The position numbers and the translations under genes are program-made. From positions 1,303,501-1,367,500 of the forward strand of contig NZ_JAVIWJ010000001.1 of NCBI RefSeq assembly GCF_034314105.1: a DNA stretch of 64,000 bases, written 5' to 3'. Shown here piece by piece: positions 8,884 to 17,718 of this stretch (position 1 is its first letter; every line of letters begins with the position of its first letter). Under the pieces are notes generated by a model, which worked only from the letters and a program-made list of their open reading frames with translations, was not told where the DNA came from and did no database searches. The stretch is from Pseudomonas sp. AB6 (lineage in GTDB: Bacteria; Pseudomonadota; Gammaproteobacteria; Pseudomonadales; Pseudomonadaceae).

Positions 8884-9324
8884 TTAGTGGGCTGGCATAG
8901 GCTGTTTAATAGGGTTCGCGCCATCCACAATTGCAAACACCAACAGTTTGGCGCTCTCAGTGTCGCTGGCATTTCGCGATACCGTATGATGCGTTCCAGG
9001 CGCCTCATACCAACTCTCGCCGGGGCCGTAGGTTTTGAGCGGACCGTCGCCTAGTTGCGAGGTAACACGTCCTACTAGCACATAGGCAAATATCGGCCCG
9101 ATGTGCAAATGGGCTTTTGATGTCTGACCCGGTGCGTAATTCACCGTGGCCAGTAATATATGATCACCCGCGTTTTTAGGGATATCCTGTTTCATCACCG
9201 GAGTAACCGTTTCCTCGCCTGTGTCGTGCGCATATGCAACAGGCAGGACGAACGTCAGAGTGACTGCGAATGTCGCAGCCAATAATCGACTTAGAGATAA
9301 CGTTGCGTGTTTGACATTGAGCAT
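8884..9324 (-). CDS. Exported cupin-domain protein
   Basis: A 146-residue protein with an N-terminal signal peptide (hydrophobic LLAATFAVTLTFVLPVAYA, likely cleaved at AYA-HD). A single cupin barrel follows: KAHLHIGPIFAYVLVG holds the first metal motif (His-x-His) and ESWYEAPGTHHTVSRN the second. I chose ATG 9324 because AGGAG is at good distance; ATG 9330 is too close. It follows the AhpD-like gene by 11 bp, so the two are one operon. Periplasmic cupins of this type are often linked to oxidative or small-molecule stress; exact role unknown. Confidence 0.8.
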   Translation of the reverse strand: MLNVKHATLSLSRLLAATFAVTLTFVLPVAYAHDTGEETVTPVMKQDIPKNAGDHILLATVNYAPGQTSKAHLHIGPIFAYVLVGRVTSQLGDGPLKTYGPGESWYEAPGTHHTVSRNASDTESAKLLVFAIVDGANPIKQPMPAH

Positions 9325-9335
9325 GATCATGCTCC

Positions 9336-9773
9336 TCAAGCTGGGATCTTACGGAAACCGATGGCCATGCGATTCCAACCATTGATCGCAATTACCAGCA
9401 ACGTGAGATCCACTATTTCTTCATCACTGAAGTAGGGGCGCACGGCCGTCCATACGGAGTCTGGTACATGGTCTACAGACACCAGAGTCAAGGCCTCTGT
9501 CCATTCAAGCGCAGCGCGCTCGCGGTCAGTAAAAAATGGAGTTTCACGCCAAACCACAGTGGTGGCTAGGCGGCGTTCGGTTTCGCCACCTTTGCGGGCA
9601 TCGCTAGAGTGCATATCAACGCAAAATGCGCAGCCATTGATTTGCGAAGCGCGCAGACGCACCAGCTCTACCAAGGATTTTTCCAACGCGGATTTTCCAA
9701 TGCGCTCTTCCAGGCCAAGCATGGCTTTGATGGCGTGGCCATTGGCTTTGTAGAAGTCGAGACGTTGCTCCAT
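9336..9773 (-). CDS. AhpD-like carboxymuconolactone decarboxylase family protein
   Basis: A 145-residue all-helical protein with the AhpD core: ELVRLRASQINGCAFCVDMHSSDARKGGE, containing the redox CxxC pair and the proton-relay His. The C-terminal WNRMAIGFRKIP is typical of the alkylhydroperoxidase subgroup. Members reduce peroxides or act on lactones. It is first in a two-gene unit with the exported cupin and lies next to a MocR regulator gene on the same strand. Confidence 0.88.
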   Translation of the reverse strand: MEQRLDFYKANGHAIKAMLGLEERIGKSALEKSLVELVRLRASQINGCAFCVDMHSSDARKGGETERRLATTVVWRETPFFTDRERAALEWTEALTLVSVDHVPDSVWTAVRPYFSDEEIVDLTLLVIAINGWNRMAIGFRKIPA

Positions 9774-9961
9774 GATCTTGCTCCAGTCAGGGTAAGGCGC
9801 ACTAAAACTGCGCTGACAGAAGCAAGGTTAGTCTCGGAACCAGTAGACAGAAATGGCCATTTCTACGTATTTTCAGGTAACCACTAGTGCTACTTTAAAA
9901 TGTGAACTGCGCAAAAAAAACCTCCGCAGTGGTCAGTTACCGCTCTAGGTAATGACACACC

Positions 9962-11380
9962 CTAACGCAGGGCTAGCAGCAACTTTCCTAACGCGATGTC
10001 AATTTCTTCTGCACTGATCCCGCCATAGCCAAACAGCAAACCTGGCCGAGGCGTTGTATCGGCATAAAAATTAGAAATACCGTATAGGCCCACCCCAACA
10101 TCACGGGCGGCATTCACTACATCCGCTTCATTAAAACCAGCCTTCAACAACGCAGTGAGGTGAATACCTGCAGCTGGCACAATCGGCTCAAACCACGGAG
10201 CGAGCGGTCCACGCAAATGCCGCAGCAGCGCTTCGCGCCGGGCTTCGTACTGTTTGTGGATCCGTCGCAAATGCTTGGCGAAATCGCCGTCGAGCATAAA
10301 GCGCGCCAACGCTGCCTGAGTGAGCGTTGCAGTGTGCCAGTCTACAATTTGTTTGGCCTTGAGCAGGGCCGCTACCAATGTAGAAGGCGGCACCATATAG
10401 CCTACACGCAGCTCAGGGAAAATGGTTTTTGAAAAGGTGCCGACATAGGCCACAAGCCCGGTGCGGTCCAAGCTCTTGAGTGAATCTAGCGGACGGCCTT
10501 CAAAGCGAAACTCACCGTCGTAGTCGTCTTCGACGATTACTGCGCCAGCACTTTGTGCCCATTCAAGCAAAGCAACGCGGCGATCCAGACTTAATGGCAT
10601 GCCCAGTGGAAACTGGTGCGATGGCGTTACATAAATAAGCCGAGCACCCTGTGGTAGCTCGCTTATTAGCATGCCCTCGGCATCGACCGGCACGCTTACT
10701 ACCTTAGCGCCCATAGCGGTGAAGCAAGCCCGGGCCGGGGGGTAACCTGGTTCTTCCATGGCCACAATATCGCCAGGGTTCAACAACACTCGCGCCAGTA
10801 AATCCAGAGCTTGCTGTGCCCCATGAGTAACGATTATGTCTTGCCAGTTGCTCACCACGGCGCGACTAAATGCTAAATAGCGCGAGATACCCAAGCGCAG
10901 TTCTTGTTCACCGGCCGGATCATGGTAGGCACCACGCTCGCGGGCTTGCAGTCGCATGGCGTGGTTTAGACAACGTCGCCATGGCTCAAACGGAAACCGC
11001 GTTTTGTCGGTTACCCCGCCCATGAAATCAAGCGGCTGAGTGATGCCGGGGCGGGGCATGGACAGCGCCGCGGGCAACGCTTCCCACCGAGCCGTTGGGC
11101 GCGCTTGCTGGATGATAGGGTGACTGACTGGTACGCGTTGCAAGCCGTCTGCCACAAACGTGCCATTGCCGAGCCGGGATTGCAAAAGGCCCTCCGACAG
11201 TAGTCGTTCAAATACATCCAGCGTGGTTTTGCGCGATACGCCCAGCTGCCCGGCCAAATCGCGGGTGGAGGGCAAGCGCTCGCCCGCAGCCAGGCGGCCG
11301 TCGATAACGCCAGCACGCAATTGGCGATAAATTTGGCCAGATAAATCGGTCTGGCCTTGCAAGGTAATGTGTATTTCCAT
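9962..11380 (-). CDS. MocR-type transcription regulator (GntR HTH plus aminotransferase domain)
   Basis: A 472-residue protein. The N-terminal winged helix (about 5-75) reads LSGQIYRQLRAGVIDGRLAAGERLPSTRDLAGQLGVSRKT. The rest is a fold-type I aminotransferase domain with VEDDYDGEFRFEGRP and the PLP-lysine motif in GTFSKTIFPELRVGYMV. MocR proteins use PLP or its adducts as effector and often control a neighbouring gene. ATG 11380 (MEIHITLQGQ) is the preferred start; two in-frame upstream starts (to 11410) exist. The likely target is either the AhpD-cupin pair downstream or the unassigned stretch 11411-11632. Confidence 0.9.
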   Translation of the reverse strand: MEIHITLQGQTDLSGQIYRQLRAGVIDGRLAAGERLPSTRDLAGQLGVSRKTTLDVFERLLSEGLLQSRLGNGTFVADGLQRVPVSHPIIQQARPTARWEALPAALSMPRPGITQPLDFMGGVTDKTRFPFEPWRRCLNHAMRLQARERGAYHDPAGEQELRLGISRYLAFSRAVVSNWQDIIVTHGAQQALDLLARVLLNPGDIVAMEEPGYPPARACFTAMGAKVVSVPVDAEGMLISELPQGARLIYVTPSHQFPLGMPLSLDRRVALLEWAQSAGAVIVEDDYDGEFRFEGRPLDSLKSLDRTGLVAYVGTFSKTIFPELRVGYMVPPSTLVAALLKAKQIVDWHTATLTQAALARFMLDGDFAKHLRRIHKQYEARREALLRHLRGPLAPWFEPIVPAAGIHLTALLKAGFNEADVVNAARDVGVGLYGISNFYADTTPRPGLLFGYGGISAEEIDIALGKLLLALR

Positions 11381-11632
11381 AACACGGCATTCTGCCATAA
11401 ACGGGCGCAAGTTTTGGCTTGCTCCCGTTCATATGCGTCTCAGTACTCACACCGCAGCCATCCTGCAGCTTCGGCCGCTACCAACGGTCCAACGATATTT
11501 ATCGGATTACTTTCTGGATTGCGCATAACCTTCCAAGCAAGTTCAGCACAATTCAACTACAACCGAACTACGGCGCGTTGGCTAAAAATAACCATCTCTA
11601 ATTTGAAAGGTGGCGGTTCCAGTGGATGATGC

Positions 11633-12958
11633 TCAGCCGCCAGTGACATCTCTCATCAACAACCCAAACCTCAAGTCCACATTATCCGGTATCGGCAAAT
11701 ACACCGTATGCCCGTCCCCTGGTGCGACGCTGATGTGTTCGCCTTTGATGTTCTGCAATTGGTCCAGATCAAAGTGGAAATTTCCGTCGGGGGTCATCAG
11801 TTCCATGTGATCACCTCGACCGAAGCGGTTCTTGACTTTGACTTCAGCCAACCGATCACGCCGCTCCCCGGTCAATTCACCAACGAACTGCTGACGCTCC
11901 GAAACTGAACTGCCGTTCAGGTAGTTTTGGTACTCATCATGCACATGCCGACGTAGGAAACCTTCGGTGTAGCCGCGCTGCGCAAGGGATTCCAGATTTG
12001 TCATCAAGTCGCGGTCAAACGCGCGACCGGCCACGGCATCGTCGATGGCTTGGCGGTAAACCTGAGTGGTCCGTGCGCAATAGAAGTGGGATTTGGTCCG
12101 ACCTTCGATCTTCAACGAGTGCACGCCCATGTTGGTCAGGCGCTCGACATGCTGCACAGCGCGCAAATCCTTGGCATTCATGATGTAGGTGCCGTGCTCG
12201 TCCTCGAAGGCCGGCATCAGCTCATTCGGCCGATTGGCTTCCTGTAGCAGGAACACCTGATCGATCGGCGCACCGATGCCCAAAGTGGGTTCGGGCTGGA
12301 AGGTCTGCACGATCTCGCCAAGTTGATTTTCAGTGGCTTCTTGGGCCGAGTATTTCCAGCGGCAGGCATTGGTGCAACTGCCTTGGTTGGCGTCGCGCTT
12401 ATTCATGTAGCCCGACAGCAAGCAGCGGCCGGAATAAGCCATGCATAGCGCGCCATGGACGAACACCTCCAGCTCCATGTCAGGCACGTGCTCACGGATC
12501 TGCTCAATTTCCTCCAGAGAAAGTTCCCGGGACAGGATGATCCGGCTCACGCCTTGTTGTTGCCAGAACTCGACGCTGGCCCAGTTCACTGTATTGGCCT
12601 GCACCGACAGGTGAATTGGCATCTCGGGGAAATGCCTACGTACTAGCATGATCAGGCCAGGGTCAGACATTATCAGCGCATCCGGGCCCATGACAATCAC
12701 CGGCTCCAGGTCTTTGAGGAATGTCTTGAGCTTGGCGTTGTGCGGCGCGATGTTCACTACCACATAGAACAGCTTGCCCTGAGCATGGGCCTCGGCAATC
12801 CCAACGGCCAGGTTGGCATGATCGAATTCGTTGTTGCGCACCCGCAAGCTGTAGCGCGGCTGGCCGGCGTACACCGCATCGGCGCCATAGGCGAAGGCAT
12901 ACCGCATGTTTTTTAAGGTGCCCGCGGGGGCGAGCAATTCTGGGGCAGGGAGGGTCAT
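11633..12958 (-). CDS. trhP: tRNA 5-hydroxyuridine synthesis protein TrhP (YegQ, U32 family)
   Basis: A 441-residue protein that matches E. coli YegQ along its length as I remember it: PELLAPAGTLKNMRYAFAYG, ADAVYAGQPRYSLRVRNNEF, and HGALCMAYSGRC with downstream CTNACRW, whose cysteines are likely iron-sulfur ligands. TrhP installs hydroxyuridine at wobble U34 of certain tRNAs, using prephenate-derived chemistry. Start ATG 12958 gives the family N-terminus; longer in-frame starts do not. Single gene, core metabolism, not obviously related to its neighbours. Confidence 0.93.
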   Translation of the reverse strand: MTLPAPELLAPAGTLKNMRYAFAYGADAVYAGQPRYSLRVRNNEFDHANLAVGIAEAHAQGKLFYVVVNIAPHNAKLKTFLKDLEPVIVMGPDALIMSDPGLIMLVRRHFPEMPIHLSVQANTVNWASVEFWQQQGVSRIILSRELSLEEIEQIREHVPDMELEVFVHGALCMAYSGRCLLSGYMNKRDANQGSCTNACRWKYSAQEATENQLGEIVQTFQPEPTLGIGAPIDQVFLLQEANRPNELMPAFEDEHGTYIMNAKDLRAVQHVERLTNMGVHSLKIEGRTKSHFYCARTTQVYRQAIDDAVAGRAFDRDLMTNLESLAQRGYTEGFLRRHVHDEYQNYLNGSSVSERQQFVGELTGERRDRLAEVKVKNRFGRGDHMELMTPDGNFHFDLDQLQNIKGEHISVAPGDGHTVYLPIPDNVDLRFGLLMRDVTGG

Positions 12959-13095
12959 GGCAGTGTCAGTCGCAAAACCGCCGAGGGTAGACGGCTTACT
13001 CGCAGCGTTTATTGATTTGGATCTACGCTGCATGGATGAGCGGCCGCTGAATCAAACCTTTATGATGCCGAGCACCTTTGAACTCAGGCATTTAC

Positions 13096-13995
13096 ATGAA
13101 GCTGTCTGCAACCGTTTTATTTGCGCTGGTTATAGCCGTTAGCCTGAGTGGCTGTATCGGCCCACCAATCGAAATAACCCCGCAAACGGCACAGCGCCTG
13201 CAAGCGCAAGCCCCTATCCGTTTTCTCCTGACATTTGACGATGGCCCAAGCGCTTCTAGCTTTTTTAACCCGACGCTCATGGTGCTGGATAGCCTCGCTC
13301 ATAACTCACTGGAACCTGGGATAAAAGCTGTGTTTTTCGTGCAGACTCGTGCGCCGCGCTCAGGCGGTAGCGAAATCGGCCACACGGTCATGCAGCGAGA
13401 GCATGCTGAAGGTCATGTGCTGGGCTTTCATACCGCTACGCCATGGCACACCAATCATCGCTCTTTAAACCCACAAGAACTGGAGCAATCGCTAAGCAAC
13501 GGCAGCGCGGACATCGAATTGATCACCGGCGGCCCGCCGAATTTAGTAAGGCCACCGTTTTGGAATTACGATAAGCGTACCTTCGCCGGGTATCAGCGGC
13601 ATGGCATGCACATTTTGCTGACGGACCTTAGCGCCAATGACGGCAAGATCTGGGGCTACAACCTGAGCCTGCGCAGACGCGCTCACATGCTTCGAGCCTT
13701 GTCCGAACTGCGTGAGAAAATCGCCGCTGGAGAATTGCCGACCGCCGACGGTGTAATTCCTGTGGTGGTGACCTTTCACGACATCAATCGCTACACCGCC
13801 CGACATGCAGATGAATACTTACAAATTCTCATCGACAGTGCGCGTCAAACGGGCATGAAAACTGCCGCTAAGCCGTTTTACGACAACCAAGCCGAGTTAC
13901 AGCGGGCAGCAATGGCGCGCACCATTAATACCAATACTGAACCGGTCACCTTGCCCGGTTTTTGGAACTGGTGGTGGGACAGTGACTCGCATTAA
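13096..13995 (+). CDS. Lipoprotein polysaccharide deacetylase (NodB domain)
   Basis: A 299-residue protein with a type II signal ending VSLSGC, so it is probably anchored in the envelope. The NodB homology domain starts at FLLTFDDGPSASS (two catalytic/metal Asp). The metal His pair is in GFHTATPWHTNH, followed by RPPFWNYD and the closing FHDIN. Such enzymes remove acetyl groups from GlcNAc polymers such as exopolysaccharide or peptidoglycan. I took ATG 13096 because it gives a clean lipoprotein signal. It stands alone, divergent from trhP. Confidence 0.85.
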   Translation: MKLSATVLFALVIAVSLSGCIGPPIEITPQTAQRLQAQAPIRFLLTFDDGPSASSFFNPTLMVLDSLAHNSLEPGIKAVFFVQTRAPRSGGSEIGHTVMQREHAEGHVLGFHTATPWHTNHRSLNPQELEQSLSNGSADIELITGGPPNLVRPPFWNYDKRTFAGYQRHGMHILLTDLSANDGKIWGYNLSLRRRAHMLRALSELREKIAAGELPTADGVIPVVVTFHDINRYTARHADEYLQILIDSARQTGMKTAAKPFYDNQAELQRAAMARTINTNTEPVTLPGFWNWWWDSDSH

Positions 13996-14303
13996 TCGTA
14001 GGCTGCGCATACCGCGGTTTGGGTTGACAGCAAATATGCCGGGCTTTCGTTCGGGGGCTTGGTCAAATAACCATCAGGTCATGGGAATAGATCTTCCCAA
14101 ATTAGGCTACCCGGTCACGATAGGAATTATTTGCCCCCAGTTATTGACATGCCAGCTAAACAAGTCCAGAATTGCGTCCATTCCTGATGTAGGAATGTAG
14201 AAAAACCTTTAGAATTCAACGGGTTGGCAGATAGATTAATGTCTGTTTATCAACTCAAAGTTGTATGCGTTCGGTGTCGGTAGTATTGATGCTTGACGTT
14301 TGG
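13996..14303. other. Non-coding stretch before tRNA-Cys
   Basis: I see no convincing gene in these 308 bases. The last 60 or so bases are likely to hold the promoter of the tRNA genes. Confidence 0.4.
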
Positions 14304-14377
14304 GGCCGAGTAGCAAAATGGTTATGCAGCGGATTGCAAATCCGCCTACGCCGGTTCGATTCCGACCTCGGCCTCCA
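14304..14377 (+). tRNA. tRNA-Cys (GCA)
   Basis: A full cloverleaf: acceptor GGCCGAG/CTCGGCC, anticodon stem GCGGATT..., loop TTGCAAA with anticodon GCA at 14336-14338, T-loop GGTTCGATTCC, discriminator T and encoded CCA at 14375-14377. Confidence 0.97.
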
Positions 14378-14386
14378 TCATAAATA

Positions 14387-14420
14387 AGCTCCGTAGATCC
14401 ATGATTTACGGAGCTTTTTA
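14387..14420 (+). terminator. Hairpin terminator after tRNA-Cys
   Basis: AAGCTCCGTA pairs perfectly with TACGGAGCTT across a ten-base loop, followed by a T-rich tail. It separates tRNA-Cys from tRNA-Leu. Confidence 0.8.
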
Positions 14421-14516
14421 TTAGGCTACATCAGCAAGACTTTGTCGCATCTTGCTGACCCGGTAAGCTTGCTTCACCGAGAAGGGATGTATATATTCCC
14501 TGCTCTTGGCGCTACC

Positions 14517-14603
14517 GCCCGAATGGCGAAATTGGTAGACGCAAGGGACTTAAAATCCCTCGTTCGTAAGGACGTGCCGGTTCGACCCCGGCTTCGGGCA
14601 CCA
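14517..14603 (+). tRNA. tRNA-Leu (UAA), prophage integration site
   Basis: Class II tRNA with acceptor GCCCGAA/TTCGGGC, long variable arm, anticodon TAA at 14551-14553, T-loop GGTTCGACCCC and encoded CCA at 14601-14603. Its last 58 bases are repeated at 59017-59074. Integration therefore left the tRNA intact on the integrase side. Confidence 0.97.
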
Positions 14604-14619
14604 TATAAATCAAGGGCTT
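14546..14619 (+). repeat. attL core (74-bp direct repeat)
   Basis: Identical to 59017-59090. It covers the 3' 58 bases of tRNA-Leu from the anticodon stem onward plus 16 bases beyond CCA. The flanking bases differ on both sides (G/C left, A/G right). The integrase gene lies 64 bp away. Confidence 0.97.
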
Positions 14620-14646
14620 ACGTGCGTTTTCGCAGGTAGGCCCTTG
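14611..14646 (+). terminator. Hairpin after tRNA-Leu, rebuilt by the phage arm
   Basis: CAAGGGC at the end of the att core pairs with GCCCTTG at 14640-14646, with further pairing inside (ACGTGCG / CGCAGGT, one mismatch). Half of the stem is in the core and half comes from the phage. The equivalent hairpin at attR is 59082-59119. A short T-rich tail follows. Confidence 0.6.
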
Positions 14647-14683
14647 TTGGTTTGCACCGCAATATTTTAGGCTGCACCGCAAT

Positions 14684-15718
14684 TCACTTTGTCGGCGTTA
14701 CTTTTTTACCGATCCTTTTGCGGATGTACTGCTCTGTCATCACGACAGTTGTATGTCCGAGCTGATCTCTCGCTTGCAGAATATCCCCGCTCGATTCCGC
14801 CTTGTCAGTACCGGCCTTTGCCCGAAGGTCGCGCATCTGGAAGTCTGCCTTTTCAACTCCGGCCAACTCGCGCGCCGCATCAAACCTCCCTCTGAGCATG
14901 CTGCTGGTCATCGGCTGACCGGTAGTCATCACGATGAGCCTGGTAGATCGGATGTTGTATCCCTCTTTCCTGGCGCTTATTCGGTCCATCACCAGCTTCA
15001 ACTCCCCAACAATCTCAATCCTACGTTTTGCTTTCGTCTTGTTTTGCTGGACGGTCAGCTGTCCGTCTCTAATATCGCGCTCATCCATTTTTAAAGTGTC
15101 GGTGATCCGCTGGCCCGTCAGGTAGAAGAGGTCAAGCGCATCCTTGAGCGGCTGATCTGCAAAAGAGTACACGCGGGCCAGCAGGTCATCTTCGATGTAC
15201 GTGTCGCGACCGCTTTCTTTGTGTCCCTTCACGCCCGCGCAGGGGTTGGCCAGTGCGGTATATCCGGACTGCCTGGCGAAATTCCAGATTGCGCTGAGCA
15301 ACGATTTCTCTCGATTCGCTCTTACTGGCGCTGTCTTTCCACGCTTGCGCAAATACTGAACAACATGATGCGGTTCGATTGCCTCAAGCGGCGCAGGCGG
15401 GTCGTTGAAGAAAAGCAGTAGTTGTTTAAGTTCGCGAATGTTGTCTTTCTGTGAAGCTGGCGCTTTAGTCGGTACTACTTCATCCATATATAGTTCGGCA
15501 ACGTAGGCAAACGTTAGAACAGACTGGGCAATTGCTGATGACGCACGGCTCTTTTCAAGCTTCGCGTATTCAACTATTGCCAGACCGTAGTCACCCCCAA
15601 GTGCTATTTCCTTTCTTGGACTTCCGCCTAGGTCGTAATAGTAAAAAAGTTTTCCGCTGCGTTGTTTCCGTTTTCGAAGTCTGACTACGCTGTCAGGATT
15701 CGTCGGTCGGCGCCCCAT
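14684..15718 (-). CDS. Prophage tyrosine integrase
   Basis: A 344-residue tyrosine recombinase. The N-terminus has an arm-binding region (RKRKQRSGKLFYYYDLGG); the core-binding SAM-like domain is about 70-165. The catalytic residues are Arg in LTGQRITDTLKM, Lys in the beta hairpin (NKTKAKRR), RDLRAKAG, His in LGHTTVVMTEQYI and the nucleophile Tyr in that same motif. It recombines the 74-bp att core. It abuts the excisionase-like gene directly (TAG followed by ATG). Its orientation toward attL, next to the intact tRNA, is the usual layout. Confidence 0.95.
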   Translation of the reverse strand: MGRRPTNPDSVVRLRKRKQRSGKLFYYYDLGGSPRKEIALGGDYGLAIVEYAKLEKSRASSAIAQSVLTFAYVAELYMDEVVPTKAPASQKDNIRELKQLLLFFNDPPAPLEAIEPHHVVQYLRKRGKTAPVRANREKSLLSAIWNFARQSGYTALANPCAGVKGHKESGRDTYIEDDLLARVYSFADQPLKDALDLFYLTGQRITDTLKMDERDIRDGQLTVQQNKTKAKRRIEIVGELKLVMDRISARKEGYNIRSTRLIVMTTGQPMTSSMLRGRFDAARELAGVEKADFQMRDLRAKAGTDKAESSGDILQARDQLGHTTVVMTEQYIRKRIGKKVTPTK

Positions 15719-15928
15719 CTATACTGCCTTGCGTGGTTGCCACGTTGGCTTCTGGATTGGAGAGACGGGCTCACCGGTCAAGGCGGAAGCGATTACGCAC
15801 GGCCAGCCGCTGCGCTTAATGGTGTGACGGATGCCGTTACGCTTTAGGATCATTATCTGGCCAGCCTTTGTCCCGGCCCCAGTCAGCGTCTTTACTTCTT
15901 CCATGCTTAAAAAATAAATATCGTTCAT
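15719..15928 (-). CDS. DUF4224-type small protein, likely excisionase or directionality factor
   Basis: A 69-residue protein starting MNDIYFLSMEEVKTLTG, followed by QIMILKRNGIRHTIKRSGWP, a winged-helix-like pattern seen in DUF4224 proteins next to integrases. GGAGAGG lies just upstream of ATG 15928. It ends exactly where the integrase begins, so the two are co-expressed. The excisionase role is inferred from position and fold type. Confidence 0.75.
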   Translation of the reverse strand: MNDIYFLSMEEVKTLTGAGTKAGQIMILKRNGIRHTIKRSGWPCVIASALTGEPVSPIQKPTWQPRKAV

Positions 15929-16068
15929 GGGATTCCTCTCCATATCTTTGCCAGCTCGCTTGCTACTAGATGGCTACATTGCGGGCTTGTCGATAGTGCT
16001 CGCGTACCGGGGCGTACCTGGTGAGCGTCCAGCACGTCACCCTTTCGTAGTTCCCACGTTGTGTTCAT
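15925..16068 (-). CDS. Small prophage protein, unknown (47 aa)
   Basis: A short frame MNTTWELRKGDVLDAHQVRP... that ends IWRGIP with a TGA overlapping the ATG of the DUF4224 gene (ATGA). The coupling is the same kind seen throughout this operon, which is the main reason to believe it. The ribosome site is weak. No function recognised. It would fill most of the otherwise empty gap 15929-16167. Confidence 0.4.
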   Translation of the reverse strand: MNTTWELRKGDVLDAHQVRPGTRALSTSPQCSHLVASELAKIWRGIP

Positions 16069-16167
16069 GTATCCAACTATTCAGTCGTGACTAGGTGGCG
16101 TGACATGACCCGGTTTTGGGGTATCTGTTGCCGACACGTTTTCGTTATTCGCAAAACGTGGCGCGGA

Positions 16168-16938
16168 CTAACCGATCAGGTTGCGGCAAATCTTTACGAG
16201 TTCGTCATGATCAACGCCCTCGGCAACCTCTGCATAAGCAAGAGTTCGCAATGATTCCTCGCGGCTTCGCGGTTTAATTTTGGCCAGCAAACCTTCCACG
16301 AACCACTCGCGCACAATTGCCTCATTCTGTCCGTCGCCGCATTCCCCGGTAGCGCTTCTGAGGCCTGATAACTCACGCCAGTAGGCTATTTCATGAAGGC
16401 AGTCATCGAGTGTGAGAGGCATCAGATCGGCATGCTTGCGGAAACGCTTGTGGGCGGCTTCCTTGTCACAGTCAATGTAGTTCTTGAACCCTTTACAGCG
16501 CTTTAACGCCATTTCACAGAACTGCTCTGCCGGCGTGTCATCCCAGATCGTTTCGCCACCGAAGCGCGCTTCCGCCTCGACGATCAGGCGAAGCGTCTCA
16601 ATTGATCTGGTAGCCAACCCTTCGAGATTGCCAAACCCAATAGACGCAAAGGTCGCGAAGAAGTGGCCCGGTTGTGCGGCGCGCAAATAGTCGCTATACC
16701 GCTCCTCTAGAGCCTTCATCGGTGTGGCGATCTTCTTTGCTGCCTCCAAGGCCACCGCGATAGGTCCGGGCTGGCCGGTGCTGATTACATCGCGGAGCCA
16801 AAGCACGGCGTCGACCTCTTTGTCGCCCGTGACGATCTGCTGTGACGGCAATGTTTGAACCGACGGCATTGTCTCGGTACTGATTCGGATCGGCGGAAGG
16901 GTGAACAATGCACGGTGTGCCAGGTTGTCGTTATTCAT
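16168..16938 (-). CDS. Prophage protein of unknown function (256 aa)
   Basis: A soluble mixed-charge protein starting MNNDNLAHRALFTLPPI. No domain recognised. The middle part is helical (VALEAAKKIATPMKALEERYSDYLRAA) and it contains several Cys and His scattered without a clear zinc pattern. Its ATG overlaps the stop of the preceding gene by one base (TGATG), so it is translationally coupled. Lies in the leftward operon between an 81-aa protein and the excisionase region. Confidence 0.7.
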   Translation of the reverse strand: MNNDNLAHRALFTLPPIRISTETMPSVQTLPSQQIVTGDKEVDAVLWLRDVISTGQPGPIAVALEAAKKIATPMKALEERYSDYLRAAQPGHFFATFASIGFGNLEGLATRSIETLRLIVEAEARFGGETIWDDTPAEQFCEMALKRCKGFKNYIDCDKEAAHKRFRKHADLMPLTLDDCLHEIAYWRELSGLRSATGECGDGQNEAIVREWFVEGLLAKIKPRSREESLRTLAYAEVAEGVDHDELVKICRNLIG

Positions 16939-17183
16939 CAACGACGATCCTTTGCTGGCGGGAGTTCTGGCTTCGATTCAATGAAGCCGCTCGCGCTGTT
17001 CTCGCCACCGATGTGACGGAAGTATTCGATCTCCACCTTGGCGCTCTCGATCAGCACGCGACTGATGTTCGATACCGACTGAGCCCGCTGCACTTCCTTG
17101 GGTAAATCGTCTTCACTTGCGTCGCGCACAGCTTCAAGCTGGGCAAACAAATGGTCTCGCAAATCCGAAAGTTTATTTTTCAT
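16938..17183 (-). CDS. Prophage protein of unknown function (81 aa)
   Basis: A small mostly helical protein, MKNKLSDLRDHLFAQLEAVRDASEDDLP and then VQRAQSVSNISRVLIESAKVEIEYF. The pattern is common among phage proteins placed beside HNH nucleases, but I cannot name a function. ATG 17183 has AGAAGAGAA upstream and lies inside the end of the HNH gene (11-bp overlap). Confidence 0.65.
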   Translation of the reverse strand: MKNKLSDLRDHLFAQLEAVRDASEDDLPKEVQRAQSVSNISRVLIESAKVEIEYFRHIGGENSASGFIESKPELPPAKDRR

Positions 17184-17718
17184 GTTTAGTTCTCTTCTTG
17201 ATGGTTTTCTTGATTTCGTTTTGTAAATGCAGGATGTCGACAATTTCTTCGGGAAGATGGCGGTAGTTCGGGCAGCATCGAATAACGTGCTCACTAAAAG
17301 TACGCAAGCAAAGGTTCTTTATATCTGCGTTCTTTCGATTTCCATCCTTGGCGACTACGATAAAGCCTTCGGGAATAGGGCCGTTCGCTTGTTCCCATAT
17401 GTAGGTGTGTAACGGCTTCCAAACATCCGGGCGTCCAACTTTTATAAGTGTTCTCGATCCGGTGTTGCGAGTTGATCCTATCGGCTTTTCCCAGTGCTCC
17501 TGTCCGAAACGGTTAAAACCAATCTCCATATTGGCGCAGCCTAAATCGTGCATGTACTGCTTACTTTTTTTAACGCCAAGTAGAAACGCACGGGTAGCGA
17601 TTGAGTTATAAGATCGGTCAGGTAGAAGTTCCGCCATACGGCTTGGGGCGCTTTCCGCGTAGAGCTGCTGGATCAAGACATCCTCAGCGGCAGTCCAACG
17701 CCTGTTGCGCCTGGCCAT
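17173..17718 (-). CDS. HNH endonuclease
   Basis: A 181-residue protein. The N-terminus (RRWTAAEDVLIQQLYAE ... YNSIATRAFLLGV) is a Myb/SANT-like DNA-binding helix set. The C-terminal half carries an HNH motif: LHTYIWEQANGPIPEGFIVV, then DGNRKNADIKNLCL. This is the fold of free-standing phage homing-type nucleases. It could nick DNA at a specific site and spread itself; a packaging role is less likely because it sits in the lysogeny-side operon, not beside terminase. Starts TAATG, overlapping the previous stop. Confidence 0.85.
   Translation of the reverse strand: MARRNRRWTAAEDVLIQQLYAESAPSRMAELLPDRSYNSIATRAFLLGVKKSKQYMHDLGCANMEIGFNRFGQEHWEKPIGSTRNTGSRTLIKVGRPDVWKPLHTYIWEQANGPIPEGFIVVAKDGNRKNADIKNLCLRTFSEHVIRCCPNYRHLPEEIVDILHLQNEIKKTIKKRTKHEK

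Noticed and set aside
11411-11632. Short + frame starting near 11434 divergent from the MocR gene
   Set aside because: It stops after about 31 codons and no domain or continuation is convincing, so no gene was called.
13938-13964. Hairpin ACCGGTCACCTTGCCCGGTTTTT near the deacetylase end
   Set aside because: Weak, within coding sequence before the stop, and the stem is imperfect.
16135-16160. 8-bp inverted repeat CACGTTTT / AAAACGTG
   Set aside because: A perfect stem, but no T run in the minus direction; could be a site or chance, so it is not listed as a terminator.
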